A DNA stretch of 64,000 nt from Perca fluviatilis (taxonomy: Eukaryota > Chordata > Actinopteri > Perciformes > Percidae). The notes beneath the pieces are model-generated. The model was not told where the DNA came from, ran no database searches, and saw nothing but the letters and a program-made list of their open reading frames with translations. Made by a program: the position numbers and the translations under genes. Positions 11,301 to 22,569 of the stretch are shown piece after piece. How positions within the stretch are numbered: the stretch's first letter is position 1; each line of letters starts with the position of its first letter. The DNA lies in the NCBI RefSeq assembly GCF_010015445.1, contig NC_053128.1, forward strand, positions 10,329,840 through 10,393,839. The letters are read 5' to 3'.

Positions 11301-12734
11301 GACACACAGCAATATACTAGCATAAAGCAATGTAGCCACCTTGCCACATCATAAAATTATAACCATGCATATATTAGTCAGTACTGAATTCCCAATTGCT
11401 CAATGCAAACATTAACTGAAATTTAGACTAATACTTAAACTAACATTTCAACACATCAGTGTAGCATGTTGAACTGTGAAACTTATCCTAAACTCTTCAT
11501 ACCAAGTCTACTCGCAAATGTAATGTGCAGAACAATCGTTCCTTTCCATTACATTGTTTCTGTAATTAATAAGCCAAAATTGTAATCTCTATCAAAATTC
11601 AATGAATTGCAGAGCTTCACTCTGGAGTCTTTGTAAGTTATTTTACCTTCTAACCCTACAGGCTTCAGTAACACCACTGCAACTAATGCAGAATAGTGAA
11701 ATTGATTTCTAAACCTCTATATGAACAATAAAAGATGCTGATTCATCATTGGGCTGTAATAACTGATTTCTGTTTGTGAATCTGTACTTAAAAAGAATGA
11801 TATGAACAGATTACTGGCACACTGTAAACAACAAATTAACCAATGCAAAAACTTTTCATTTGACTAAGATATATCTGTGAGTGGAAGTTGTCTTATCTTG
11901 TCTCACATTATTACTATTACTATTTCCATGTATTCCATATGGTCCTAATGACACTCGTGATACACCTTGCCCTTTTTTGTGTTAAAGATAAAGGTGCATT
12001 TACAAACTACATCCAAGAATAGTTTACTGATGTTAATGTCAGGCTGTTTTTGCTAACAGTCACACAATTGTTCTAAGCTTATTTTTAATGAACTTCTGAG
12101 AACAGCACTCTCAATCTGCTGTTTTTAACAACTTTACATTAATCCAATTAAAATGTATACATGAGATCACTTCCCAATAGATTATCTGAGCAGCACTCAA
12201 ATAATAAAAGCATATTCAAAAGTTGCCTATGTTGTTGGTGCATAAAATAAAACGATGAAATGTTCTTTTAACATTTCCTAACACAACAACCGAAATAACA
12301 TGTCTGTCACTAATCTTGTTAGAAGCTGTCACAGGTCATTTCAAATTTAGTAGAATGTATATCACCAGGTACTGACAAAATGTAAGATTTTCATACCAAG
12401 TCTACTTAATTTAGAGGCATGTCTTAACCCTTCATATAGATGTTTTCACATAAGAGTAGCTCTATTTTAAAAGTAGAACAAATTACTTCTTTAGAGTATA
12501 TGTATTTTCAAAATGTGTGTTGTCAGTGCATTACCTCCTTTCTATTCGTCGTTATGCGTTGATGCGTCGATGTGTCAGAGCAAATCCGGTCTCTCTCCCC
12601 TCCTTCTCTGGTCAGTCTGCTGATGTCCACGCTCATCTGTGGGGATCTGTACCAACTTGTGACTGTCCTTGTCCTCAATTGTTGGATTTCTTTCCAGCCC
12701 TGATGACACCTCCTTTCAGATCAACTGGGCACCT
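11301..12734 (-). other. provirus interior after gag, no pol recognised
   Basis: The frame continuing past the gag stop closes within about 20 codons and shows none of the protease, YxDD or integrase motifs expected. The rest is A/T-rich and non-coding in all frames. Confidence 0.6.
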
Positions 12735-14063
12735 CTAGAATCCTGGCTCCAGACTCCTGTGAGGGTTCATCGGTCCTCCAGTTGGCCTTAACTGGCCCCT
12801 GAATCCTCTTCTGTAATTTCCTCTAGGATTCCATCCTGGTATATTGCAATCACGGGCAAAGTGGCCATCCTGTCCACAATTGAAACACGCTTGTGAAGAT
12901 ATAAAATATGGATCATATCTTCCAGCTCGTCCTCTTCCTCTTCCTCTCCAGTTCTGCATCTGTCCAGAAGGGTATATAATAACTGGAATCACTAATGGTG
13001 ACTGTTGATTTGGTGAACACTGATTTTGCATAACCAGTGCCTGCTTCTTGTCCTTATTCTTATCTTCCACCAGCTGCATTTGATTGAATTTTCTGGGAGT
13101 TTCTCGGTCTTGTTCTTTCTGCTCATGTTCCTTTTTCCTATATAGCTCTACTTGGTGAGCTACATGATCTGCATAGACATTTTTTGCCATGCTTCCAAGT
13201 CCAACCACCTCTTCCAGTTTGCTCCTCACTGGTGCGGGCAGCCCCTTCTGTAGTTTGGCTCGCAAAATTGACTGCTCCATCTGACTCACATCTGGATCAT
13301 TTCCGGTAATATTTCTCCACACCTGATAAGCTCTCGACACATAAGCTCTTGGTTTTTCTTCTTGTTTCAGTGGCTCAATTTGGATATTGTCCGGATGCAC
13401 ATTTGTTGGAAACATATCTTTCAATGCTCTCCACAGTCGACCTCTACTTGCGGCCAACAGCTCAGGATCATGTACAGCAGTTCCCACATATCGATTAAGT
13501 CTAGCTTTCTGTAGAATTTCTTCCATAGCTGGAACCCCAATAATATTAGTCAAAAGTCTCTTAATATCTCCCATGGCATACTGTTTTCCCACCATAATTT
13601 CTTCCAACTTTAGGATCCAAGGATGTGCTCCATCTTGAAGAACAGGTAACTTATCAAGAATATCTGACATATTCTGTTCTCGAATTATCACTGGAAGCAT
13701 CTTCTTACTTGTCTTCCCTTTTCTTGACTTTCTCTCCACTTTTTGGGATCCTTTTTTCAGAAATTTGTCTCTCTGTATCTTCAGCTTCTCGTATTGCTCT
13801 TCCAATCGCTCCATGTCTCTTTCAATCTCTTCTATGCTAGACGCTGCAGGATGAAATCCCGTAGCTCCTCTCCTCTCCAAATCTTCATCACTGTCTTCAT
13901 CTTTACTTTCATCAGAGGTGTGATCTCTTGTATCTCTTCGTTTCCTCCATTCTTCATCACCTCTTTTCTCCGCTCTGGCCAGCCTCCTTCTAATCACAGG
14001 ATCATATCCATCCATGATCTCTTCTGAATCACCCTGACCATCATCATCATCATCAAACTCCAT
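12735..14063 (-). CDS. gag: retroviral-type Gag polyprotein (442 aa)
   Basis: An intact frame starting at the ATG on 14063-14061; five more codons run upstream to a GTG. The N-terminal 75 residues are very acidic and basic by turns. A predicted coiled coil follows (about residues 75-110, rich in E, R, K and L), then a basic stretch. A capsid-like region spans about 120-320 and includes a major-homology-type segment with [15 protein letters not shown]. One CCHC zinc knuckle, [14 protein letters not shown], lies near residue 400, preceded by an [14 protein letters not shown]-binding patch. Gag would assemble particles and package RNA; with no pol in cis it would rely on another element's enzymes. 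No stop or frameshift interrupts it. The matrix part usual for gammaretroviruses is not recognised, so the N-terminus may be incomplete or divergent. Confidence 0.85.
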   Translation of the reverse strand: MEFDDDDDGQGDSEEIMDGYDPVIRRRLARAEKRGDEEWRKRRDTRDHTSDESKDEDSDEDLERRGATGFHPAASSIEEIERDMERLEEQYEKLKIQRDKFLKKGSQKVERKSRKGKTSKKMLPVIIREQNMSDILDKLPVLQDGAHPWILKLEEIMVGKQYAMGDIKRLLTNIIGVPAMEEILQKARLNRYVGTAVHDPELLAASRGRLWRALKDMFPTNVHPDNIQIEPLKQEEKPRAYVSRAYQVWRNITGNDPDVSQMEQSILRAKLQKGLPAPVRSKLEEVVGLGSMAKNVYADHVAHQVELYRKKEHEQKEQDRETPRKFNQMQLVEDKNKDKKQALVMQNQCSPNQQSPLVIPVIIYPSGQMQNWRGRGRGRAGRYDPYFISSQACFNCGQDGHFARDCNIPGWNPRGNYRRGFRGQLRPTGGPMNPHRSLEPGF

Positions 14064-14074
14064 CCTTCTGAACC

Positions 14075-14287
14075 TCACTTTTCCCTTAGTTTCCAGACGT
14101 TGTCTTTTCTTCTTACTTTTGGATTTGGATTCATCTTTATGGTCGTTTCTGCTTGTCTTCTCTCTATTGTTCGTTCATCTTCATCACTGATGCAATAATC
14201 ACCCTCCTGAGTGATCACTGCCTCACTGCCTTGTTCTATTGTCAGCACTGATCTGTAAAGGTCTTTATCACTTTCAGCATCATACAT
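14075..14287 (-). CDS. short ORF overlapping the start of gag (70 aa)
   Basis: The frame ends in TGA at 14077-14075, overlapping the first in-frame GTG of the gag frame by two bases, and is in a different register. It is strongly charged, with a [14 protein letters not shown] end. The gag register stays open for about 40 codons inside it. It could be an upstream ORF, or the original gag N-terminus separated by a single frame change. I recognise no family. Confidence 0.4.
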   Translation of the reverse strand: MYDAESDKDLYRSVLTIEQGSEAVITQEGDYCISDEDERTIERRQAETTIKMNPNPKVRRKDNVWKLREK

Positions 14288-16922
14288 CTTCTGAGTCCAG
14301 GTGAAGTTGGGCTGAACTCCTCAAACTTCAGTTCATCTGTGAATGTTCAACAAAGTACTTTGTGGGCATGTATGACATTGCTTCTTTAATGTCAGTCTCT
14401 GATCATGCCCTGAAAACCATCTGGGTGTCCGCTTCAACCACTCAATCATGGGCAGTTGCAAATCTGTCACCCCTCCTTTTCTGCTGCTCCAACTCCCGAT
14501 GTGTTTCTGGTGCCAGTATGTGGGGGATGGGACCAAAGTTGAACGCTGAATACTGTGTCTGTTGGATTGAGGTCCTGTAGTTCAGGGTCTGGTATTGTCC
14601 GTCACCAGTTCTGTAGCTCGTTGGGGGAGTGAGACAGGTCCGCTCTGACATCCATCGAGGCACACTGAATAAACACAAAACACAACTCCTCCAAGAGGCA
14701 TTAGCCTACTTTAATCATACTCATTTTAGTTTTCTTAATTCTCTTCCTACATTATAACCTATGACACCATTGATTCAAAATATTGCTATAAAAATCTTAC
14801 CTAAGTAAGAAAAGTATCATAAAAATATGTACTTCAAGTACTAAAAGTAACAACACAGAAAAGTCCCCACATTTTTAAACTGGAAATGATCACAGTAGTT
14901 CTATCAATCAACTAAGTATTTAAACAGGTAATCATTTCAACCAAACTTGTAGGCCTATATTCCATTGGGCAGTTTAACAACAATAAGACATCATATTTTC
15001 ATAAACATATGTTCTATCTACACAAATCCTAAATCTTTTTTTTTTTTTTTAGTTATATGTCAGATCACGATAAGGTCTCAAAGCAATTCATCTTTGAAAT
15101 TACAATTAGTCTATCCTGAAAATTACCTAATTTTTGTCTTTTTCCTAGGTTTTTGGTGCTTGTGATATAGCAGTCTTTACTATCCTCATCTAAACGTTTA
15201 CCCTCCTGTAGATTGGAGCCCAAATACTGCAGTTATCTCTGTACCAACAATATTAATATGAACCCCATTATCCTAATTCAAAAATACATTCATCTCTTTC
15301 TTTGTCTTTCTGTCACTTTCACAACACTCTCTATCTGTCTTTAACCAACTTAGTACATTCTTGTACCCTTAACTTTCCCTTAAAGTCATGCCTTATTTTC
15401 TTTCTATTGTCTCATAAAACTTTCTTTTTCCTTTCTGTTTTCCCTTTCTGCAACATACGCTTACCATTTTCTCTCAACTTTCCTGACTATCTTTGGTAAC
15501 AATTGTTACCCCTTTAATATACAGAGTATATGAACCAACGCAGTCTAAGGCTTCATTAGAATTGAATTAACTCACTGTTTCTTCACAGGAATCAGATTCA
15601 TTCGCTCTGTTTCCCACCTTCAAAAATGTCACTCATTTCCTTAGCACAATGACATGACCACATGTGACAGTAGGGAACGTTAACTTTTAGCAAAATCAAA
15701 AACCTTATAAAATTATCAAATTTTGAATTATTTTATTCAAAGTAAAATGATTTTAGATGTCTCGCCACTCAAAACAAGTGGTCCAACATTTTAGAATGGC
15801 AGAGGTGACAATCCTGGAGCCCATCAATCAGTCCTCTCATCTCTTACTTCCAATAGAGGTATAGAGGCTGGAATTTTCTTATTCCAGGGTGATCAATCAC
15901 TGGTCTGGATTCCAGACGCAAATCACCTATGCCAGCTGTTAATCTTTTTCTTTCCTTCCCCCTTTTTTTTTCTCTTCAGGCCTGAGCCTTGTTCATGCCT
16001 ACTTTTACCCTCAAATCTTTCTCCCAATTTTTCTCTTTTCATGCTTCAGAAGCAAGCATAGTTAAGGTTTCCTAATTAGAAAGACATTTTAAATTATTAT
16101 GCCATTTCTGTAGATGTTTTATGACATTTTTCTATTTTTCTTTCTTTATATCTGTCAACATAACTCTCATTTATAGATTCAATGGATCTCAATCAAAATA
16201 GTAGTTCATAGTCAAACAACCACCTACTTTAACAAACAGAATACTGCACCTCAAGTCTGAAAGTCTCCCCCTTTCTCATCTTTGCAGCACAGGCTGCAGC
16301 ACCCCAGTGCAGGCAGGGAGTGGCTTAAACGTGTGTGGACCCTAACATTCCTTAAATTCTAGACATGCGCAGTTTCAGTTGCCAGTGCAACTTCAGAGTG
16401 ACAAGTTCTCCAAAATCGCACTCCCAACTAAGCAACACAAAACAAAACACACAAACCAACACAAACAACACAAAACATACAACTCAAATCCTACTTTGAA
16501 ACTTCTTAATTTGACTATAGTCTATTTTTCTCTCTGTTTCCTTCTTCACTTATTTTACCCTAATCTGCCAACCTATACTTTTTTTTTTTTATCTAAAAAC
16601 ATATCTTCTCTATAAGATCATAACGTCCTTCCAGAAGGCTCATACATTTTAACACATTCAACATTCTCTCCAAAGGGGACTCATGGTTTTAACAGATTTT
16701 AACAAAAACGTTCTCTCAAAAGAAAGACTCATAACTCTTTAACAAACTTTGGAAACGTTCTCAAAAGAGAGTCATAGTTTTAACCGTAATAACCACAATA
16801 TCGTAACTAGAACTCCCATTCCCAACCGAAACATATGTATCTATATATCTAATAAACAGGACATCATCATGACATATGCCACGCACACACAGTTTATCAC
16901 ACACCGCAGAGGCACCGCTGTT

Positions 16923-16958
<36 letters not shown>

Positions 16959-17789
16959 CTGTCTCTCATACACACCCAGCAACCAGAATGCATTAATTAT
17001 AGGCCTATAATTCCTAAAGCATGATTCCGCCGTTTCCTTTTCTTGAATTTTTGTTACCTTTTGAGGTATAGACTACAATGCGAGATTACTTCAGACATAA
17101 ATTCGTCAACCCATGAAATCCATAATTTCCATTGCAGTTTATTCTACACCCCCAGTTCCTAGAACTGACCTGAAACTTCACCTAGTCATTTTCAGGAATT
17201 TGCGGCCCATCTAACATCGCCTCACGAGGGTCTCGTCGAGGGCTTTTATCAGCATTTATCAAATTAGCAGCGTTATCATCCTTATTTCCTTCTTCTTTCC
17301 TGTATTTCCTCTTATTCCCCCGTGTTGTCGTTTCTGTTTCCTCCTCTTTTTTTTTTTTATCCAACACCAATGTGACCCCAAAAAGCCTAGTTTTTACGCA
17401 GTGTCTTAACGTGGCCTACTGTCGAGCGTCCGAGGGCCCATTGTCTCGCTCTTGCACGGTTATACGTAGCTCACCCGTTACTAATTAGGCTAATGTACAC
17501 ATCTTCCTCTGTCCTTCACCTCACTTAACACCTTCTCCATTCCCCCTTTCCGCGTTGCCTCACAACGCAAGTACAATTTAAAACAGACCCCAGCCACACA
17601 GCACCACAGCATAGAACACACATGGGTTCGAAACGGTGCAGCCCCTCCTCAACGCACACACACAGAGACACAGACGAACTGACCAGCGCTCCAGAGTTTG
17701 TGAGAAAAGCTCACCTTTATCAGCCAATGGAGCGGAAATCAGGTCGACCGTGCCCGTGCTGGAACGTTGAGACCGGCCCACATCACGTC
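14288..17789 (-). other. long provirus leader, mostly non-coding
   Basis: About 3.5 kb separates the primer site from gag, far longer than a usual leader of under 1 kb. Minus-strand frames at 14678-14442 and 14536-14333 overlap in different registers and may be decayed N-terminal gag. A 62-codon frame rich in K, E and R (17370-17182) has no known relative. A (CA)n run sits at 16925-16955. Confidence 0.5.
16925..16955. repeat. (CA)n microsatellite inside the provirus
   Basis: An uninterrupted CA run of 31 bases in the leader, followed by short TC-rich sequence. Confidence 0.95.
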
Positions 17790-17807
17790 CCAAAGTCCTC
17801 GTCGCCA
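17790..17807 (-). promoter_or_regulatory. retroviral primer-binding site, tRNA-Ser type
   Basis: Four bases after the 5' LTR, the minus strand reads TGGCGACGAGGACTTTGG. The first 12 bases are complementary to the 3' end of the eukaryotic tRNA-Ser(GCT) as I remember it (acceptor strand GACGAGG, tail ending CGTCGCCA). The remainder does not fit the T-stem. Position and the opening TGG are diagnostic; the tRNA identity is inference. Confidence 0.75.
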
Positions 17808-17811
17808 GATT

Positions 17812-18249
17812 TGTTGTTTATATGGTATCGATGATGTGTTGCTGTGTAGAGAGGAATCTGCCGACACTGTTTCTTGATTATAAAGGTTTATTTACAACAA
17901 GGAATTCAGCATCAATTTACAAGCTCTGAAGAGCCCGGAGAGCGACCAGTTTCCCAGATTCTCAAAAGTCACTCTGAGGTTCTGCTGTTAACACATGGTA
18001 TATCTATTCTTCATAACTTAGGGTGGGTTCGATAACTGACCAATGGCTTCATGCCAACTGGCTCTATCTCAACATCCTGGGGGCCCATTGATAATGCATG
18101 CCAGATGTGTCCTGTGGCCCTTTTCCTATAGAAGTATCCCCCAAAAGTAGAGTAAAGTTCATCACTCCTAGCTACATATAGATAGTTCAGATATGGCCTA
18201 AATACAAATTATAGAATGATCAGATAAAATAGGATGACAATACACCTCA
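17812..18249 (-). repeat. 5' LTR of the provirus
   Basis: 438 bp, the same as 9280-9717. In minus-strand order it would hold the U3 promoter, R and U5. A tatatg motif and the AATAAA near the end are visible. The TSD caag follows at 18250-18253 on the plus strand. Confidence 0.95.
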
Positions 18250-18253
18250 CAAG

Positions 18254-19080
18254 GCAAACTTATTTTGAGTGGCTACACTCCAAGGCAGGGCAAAAGGCCT
18301 GCCTGCAGCCGCGGCTCGTTCTGTGACCATGGCAACCACAGAAACCAGAGAGGGGAAACAAAACAGGAGCTGATTTTACTGGAATGTGAGTTCCCTGATG
18401 GATACAACCCTTCAGCAGCACAGAGCAGACATATTAATGAGGAGAAAGTGTCTGGGAGCAACATCACAGTCAGATTAGCTGGTCTGAGACAAAATAAAGT
18501 TATAAAGATAAAATAAAGTTTATGATACGGTTTAGCTGCGTGAGGGCAATTAGGTGGATAGCAGCAGCCTGAGATGTAACATTAGGCATACAGGCTGGTA
18601 GGATTGGACGTGCTGTGGCAGCATTTGGCCCTGCTGTCACCAATTAAAAATAGAGAACTTTGACGTTGGTGGGTGGTGACCACTCACTGTCTGTCTACGC
18701 ATACGGGAGAGCATGAGCAGCAGCAGCTTTAGTCCTACCAGCGTGTTTACACAGGATGCGTTCATGCACCAACAAGTCCTCCAAACGGTAGGACCATATA
18801 GGTCGTTTAGTCCTACTCTCTAATCCGACCCACAGGATCGTTTCATACGTTAGCGCCCCTACAGTGGTGGCAGGAAACACGACTCGCGGGAGCGTTTTTT
18901 GTTCTCGCATCTAAACTCGCGGTTTGAAACGCGTCATTAACATTGTGAAACGGTCGCAGTTTGTTTAAGTTTAAGCACAAAAAGTACTTGGTTATGTTTA
19001 GACAACAGATTCTCACACCAAACTCGTAAAATAAGGACGTTTGGTCAGGAGCCTTTCTCGTTCTCATTGACGCTAAAAGT
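18254..19080. other. no recognised gene; unidentified 83-codon frame
   Basis: A plus-strand frame at 18265-18516 (containing ELILLECEFPDGYNPS) looks protein-like but matches nothing I know and has no upstream exon that I can see. From about 18900 the sequence resembles the dispersed repeat also present near 20.7-21.1 kb and 58.6-59.0 kb. Confidence 0.3.
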
Positions 19081-19330
19081 CTCCTTCAGCGCTTGGTCGG
19101 CACTATTGCCGTCCCTTTAGCGCTACAGGTGAACGCGCTTGGTCGGCACTATTGCCGTCCCTTTTGACGCACTTGGTCTGGACTATTAAAAGGTTGTACG
19201 GTTCCGTGACACGCGGGAAGAAAGGGTCGTGGGTGGGCGTACGGTTCCGTGACACGCGGGAAGAACGGGACCGTTGGGTTTAGGAAAGGGTCGTGGGTGG
19301 GCGTACGGTTCTGTGACACGCGGGATGAAA
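19081..19330. repeat. clustered direct repeats
   Basis: ttggtcggcactattgccgt occurs twice (about 19094 and 19140). A unit built on cgtacggttccgtgacacgc, followed by gggaagaa and gggtcgtgggtggg, occurs three times between 19196 and 19327. Similar gtgacacgcggga motifs recur near 57115. Confidence 0.75.
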
Positions 19331-19437
19331 GAAAAAAGCGACTCTACAAAAAGCAAGCGTGACAAGCAGGACGCGAACCCGGGTCCCCAGCCAACCTCCT
19401 TAAGCAGTAATTCTCCCTTACACACTACGTCACCGTT

Positions 19438-19886
19438 GTGACGAAAAGAGAACTGAGCCAGAAGGCAAAGCTCTCCATCTACCGGTCAGTTTTCGTTCCT
19501 ACCCTCGCCTATGGTCATGAAGGCTGGGTCATGACCGAAAGAACGAGATTCAGGGTACAAGCGGCCGAAATGGGTTTCCTCAGGAGGGTGGCTGGCGTCT
19601 CCCTTAGAGATAGGGTAGGAAGCTCAGTCATTCGTGAGGAGCTCGGAGTAGAGCCGCTGCTCCTTCGCGTCGAAAGGAGCCAGTTGAGGTGGTTCGGGCA
19701 TCTGGTAAGGATGCCCCCTGGGCGCCTCCCTAGGGAGGTGTTCCAGGCACGTCCAGCTGGGAGGAGGCCTCGGGGAAGAACCAGGACTAGGTGGAGGGAT
19801 TATATCTCCAACCTGGCCTGGGAACACCTCGGGATCCCCCAGTCGGAGCTGGTTAATGTGGCTCGGGAAAGGGAAGTTTGGGGTCC
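19438..19886 (+). pseudogene. RTE LINE ORF2 C-terminal fragment
   Basis: The frame shows FRVQAAEMGFLRRVAG, RSQLRWFGHLVRMPPGRLP and RPRGRTRTRWRDYISNLAWE, the layout of the RTE/BovB/Rex3 ORF2 tail beyond the reverse transcriptase. Endonuclease and catalytic core are absent. After VWGPV the frame runs into the inserted LTR-like element, which is why the open frame continues artificially to 20013. Confidence 0.8.
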
Positions 19887-20472
19887 TGTAGGAAAAAAAA
19901 GCGACCGATTCTACTCTGCCTCAAAAAGCCAGAGTCTTTTAAGAACCACCGGTCACTTCTCAAAGTTTCCCCTTTACTTATTGTGTTCGTTGAAAGGCAG
20001 ACCAAGAAATTAATACTCAGGATTCGTTCAGTTAAACTATAACAATCTTTAGTAAAATGATACTGCAAACATATCTTTCATATGCATATGGATCAGCCGC
20101 TCCTTCGATACTTTCTCTCCCTAACCACCAACAAAGTCTTTCCGGGTCTGACCCCAGACCTTCCTTTTCCCTATTCTTTTATTCATCTTCAGGTTCCTCC
20201 TTCCGTCATTGCGTGTGGGCCGCCAATTGGTTGGATATCACTCAGACTTTCTGTCTCCGAGAAGATAGAGAAGTTGTGCGCTAGAGATAGTCTGTTCTTT
20301 TAAGAGATTTCATTAGGTGCATTCTGTTCCAATTGTTTATTAAACAAATGAGGAGCACTTTTGCTCCACTAAATTTGAACCCGTCTTATCTTACACATGC
20401 CAGACAGGAGGAGACAGCGAGGCCATCCCAGGCTACAGGACATTCTTATTCTAAACCCAATATATTTCTACA
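19887..20472. mobile_element. solo-LTR-like insertion, 586 bp, with 4-bp TSD
   Basis: It begins TGTAGGAAAA and ends TTTCTACA, so it has TG...CA ends with short inverted termini. GTCC occurs on both sides (19883-19886 and 20473-20476). On the minus strand aataaa occurs near 20340. It splits a LINE cleanly. An internal-deleted DNA transposon with the same ends is a less likely alternative. Confidence 0.65.
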
Positions 20473-20526
20473 GTCCCCTGCTGGAGCTGCTCCCCCCGCG
20501 ACCCGATACCGGATAAGTGGACGAAG

Positions 20527-20570
20527 ATGGATGGATGGATGGATGGATGGATGGATGGATGGATGGATGG
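20527..20570. repeat. (ATGG)n tail of the RTE LINE
   Basis: Eleven ATGG tandem copies follow directly on the LINE 3' end. Confidence 0.95.
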
Positions 20571-20639
20571 ACTCGCTAAATCCTATCTAACTGTGGCTCT
20601 CCCCGGTGCGTTACACAAACATGCTGAAGGGCGCCTTTT

Positions 20640-21080
20640 TTGTCGCATCAGACGCTGACAGCCACTGTCCAAACGTCCTAATTTTACGAGTTCGGCATGA
20701 GAACGGGTTGGTTTAGAAAAAGATGGTGGTTTGGGTTAAAATTTTACGGACGTTACGGACTTATCATACATGCACGATGCAGTTTGTTCTGTAAAGTTAA
20801 AAAATCTCTTTTGTTTGCTTTCAAACTGAACATGAACCCCCGGTCTCCTTAGTGAAAGTCCTGTGTTTGTTTGACCCAACCACCACCCCAACCTTCCTCA
20901 TTTTGTGGAACTTAGAATTCTTTGTCACCTTACTTTCTGCCTTGCTCTCGTCATAATTACTATGACCATAGAGGGCACTGCCACTATAAATGTAAATATG
21001 AGTCGTAATTGCTGCTTGAACAAACGACTTATGGCCGTTTTTCGGGGGAGGACAGTCTCTCATGCACAGAATAGCCCAAC
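20640..21080. repeat. dispersed repeat, copy 1
   Basis: This segment (aacccccggtctccttagtg, then aaagtcctgtgtttgtttga, with tcataattactat further on) is clearly related to 58640-59000. The phrase ccccggtctcc also occurs at 57130. Read in complement it contains ggttc(g/a)tgttc-like sequence resembling a tRNA B box. The class (SINE or MITE) is undecided. Confidence 0.55.
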
Positions 21081-22569
21081 ACGCAATCACTGTAGTTACG
21101 TGTAATAAGTTTCGGGACTGGTTTACTGGCAAATAGTGCAAGTAGGCTAGGCTAACGACAACTACAAGCAGTGCTCACTCTTAAGAAATTCTATCTTTGA
21201 CGGGACTCTTGATGTTGCGCTTGGTTGAACATACCAAACAAAAATAGTTCATGTGAAAAACGAAAAATAGAACTTGAGAGAAGTTCAAAAAAAGTTCTTC
21301 TCACACCACACACCTGACTGAATTGCTGTGTAAAGCATTCAGAGAGGGATTTTCAGACACTGTTTAGCACTTTGTTTGAAGCATACTGAGGCTTTTATTT
21401 TTGCAACGAACTGAATGAAACGATAAGCACTGATGACAGTTTCTGAGTGCAGTTTATATGTCCCCCCCCCCCCCAGTGTTCAAGTGTGTTTCCTTTGATG
21501 GCCTCATAAAGGTTAGAAAAGGCTGACTTGCATGTAGGTGTTAATGCGTTTGCCTTTGTCTGTTAGTCCTGTGCTAGACCAGGGTCTACCCCTGCTCAGT
21601 GCATGCTGGGATAGTCTCCAAATGGACAGGACAACCAGGTCCCAAAAAAAATGGTAATTCTAACCATTACAGTCTCTATGTCTGCCTTGAAAACACTTCA
21701 GCGGGTTGATAACATCACATGAACTTTGTTACTACCTACTGCATGCAGTAAACCAATACCGGGAGGATGCATTATATGTTTCTACACTAGGTGGCAGTGC
21801 TGTCTAGTGATCTTGTTCACTCATCACTCCTTGCTTACTCTGCTGCTGTCTTGTGGGTTTCCTTTTTTTTCCAGCTCATGATTGGAAAATGATATCAGTA
21901 GTTAGATGGTCTGTGGGTTCCTGTTAGTACATTCACTAACTAGCCTAAATAATACAATATTAATCAATTACAGTAACATTCATGTTGGATTGATACAAAA
22001 TTAGCCGGAATTGAAATGTGGAATAAGTGGTAACCAACTATCCACCCGCCAGGCCTGTTCCCAAGAGCATTAGAGTGAAAAAAAAACCATATTCTGCACT
22101 TAATTGAAACTATTTCTAACCAACATAAAAGCATTTTTGACATCATCATCAAAAAAATTTGAGAAAAGGTGACAAAAATATATAATTCTCTTGCTTTCTT
22201 TATTCTTTCTCTTTGGGTTTAATCCTGTCTTACATGTTAAAAACCAAAGTCCAGTTCACCTGTATTTTCATAAAGAGCCATCAGCCTTCTTTCTCATCAA
22301 TTAAATGATTTAATTACATACTGCATATTATGATGTTTATCAGGCGTGGTCTCCGTCCACATGCCGATTTTCAAAAAGTGTGTTTGTGTTACACAGAAGT
22401 GTATCACCATGGTGATCTTTCTTGTGTACAGTAATGCAATACAGAGCCTTCTTGTGGCCGTTTCATGTCAAGTCAGGGATCTATGACACAGTAGGGTGCG
22501 CACAAGCTGCAAGTCAAAGTTTTTTATTTTACATTGACTGTTTCTCTCATCTCACTATCATTTCAATAG
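21081..22569. other. no gene seen
   Basis: Ordinary A/T-rich sequence, with a C-run at 21462-21475. No exon, element end or RNA gene is recognised. Confidence 0.5.

Larger units (their letters stand above)
9280..18249 (-). mobile_element. gag-only endogenous retrovirus-like provirus
   Basis: This is a complete LTR element read on the minus strand. Two 438-bp LTRs (17812-18249 and 9280-9717) start TG and end CA, and I read no difference between them. The 4-bp target duplication caag lies at 9276-9279 and 18250-18253. A primer-binding site follows the upstream LTR and a purine tract precedes the downstream one. The 8.1-kb interior encodes one intact gag-type protein (14063-12735). I found no protease, reverse transcriptase, integrase or envelope frame. 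Identical LTRs mean a recent insertion; loss of pol means the copy would need enzymes supplied by another element. A 4-bp TSD and a single zinc knuckle fit gamma/epsilon-type (ERV1-like) viruses, but Ty3/Gypsy ancestry is not excluded. Confidence 0.9.
19438..20570 (+). mobile_element. RTE-clade LINE 3' end, interrupted
   Basis: The LINE is 5'-truncated near 19438. Its ORF2 C-terminal part runs to 19886, an LTR-like insertion follows (19887-20472), and the LINE resumes at 20477 with ccgcgacccgataccggata and ends in an (ATGG)n tail at 20527-20570. A tail of ATGG copies is usual for this fish LINE group. Deleting the insert and one copy of the duplicated GTCC restores continuity of the element at nucleotide level. 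Confidence 0.8.

Noticed and set aside
14333..14678. Two overlapping minus-strand frames upstream of gag
   Set aside because: They might be decayed matrix coding sequence, but registers conflict and no matrix motif is recognisable, so they are mentioned only within the leader.
18265..18516. 83-codon frame as a host gene exon
   Set aside because: Plausible composition, but no start context, splice border or known family; kept only as an unidentified frame.
20527..20570. Regular repeat as a possible CRISPR-like array
   Set aside because: It is a simple tetranucleotide tail of a LINE without spacers; the genome is eukaryotic.
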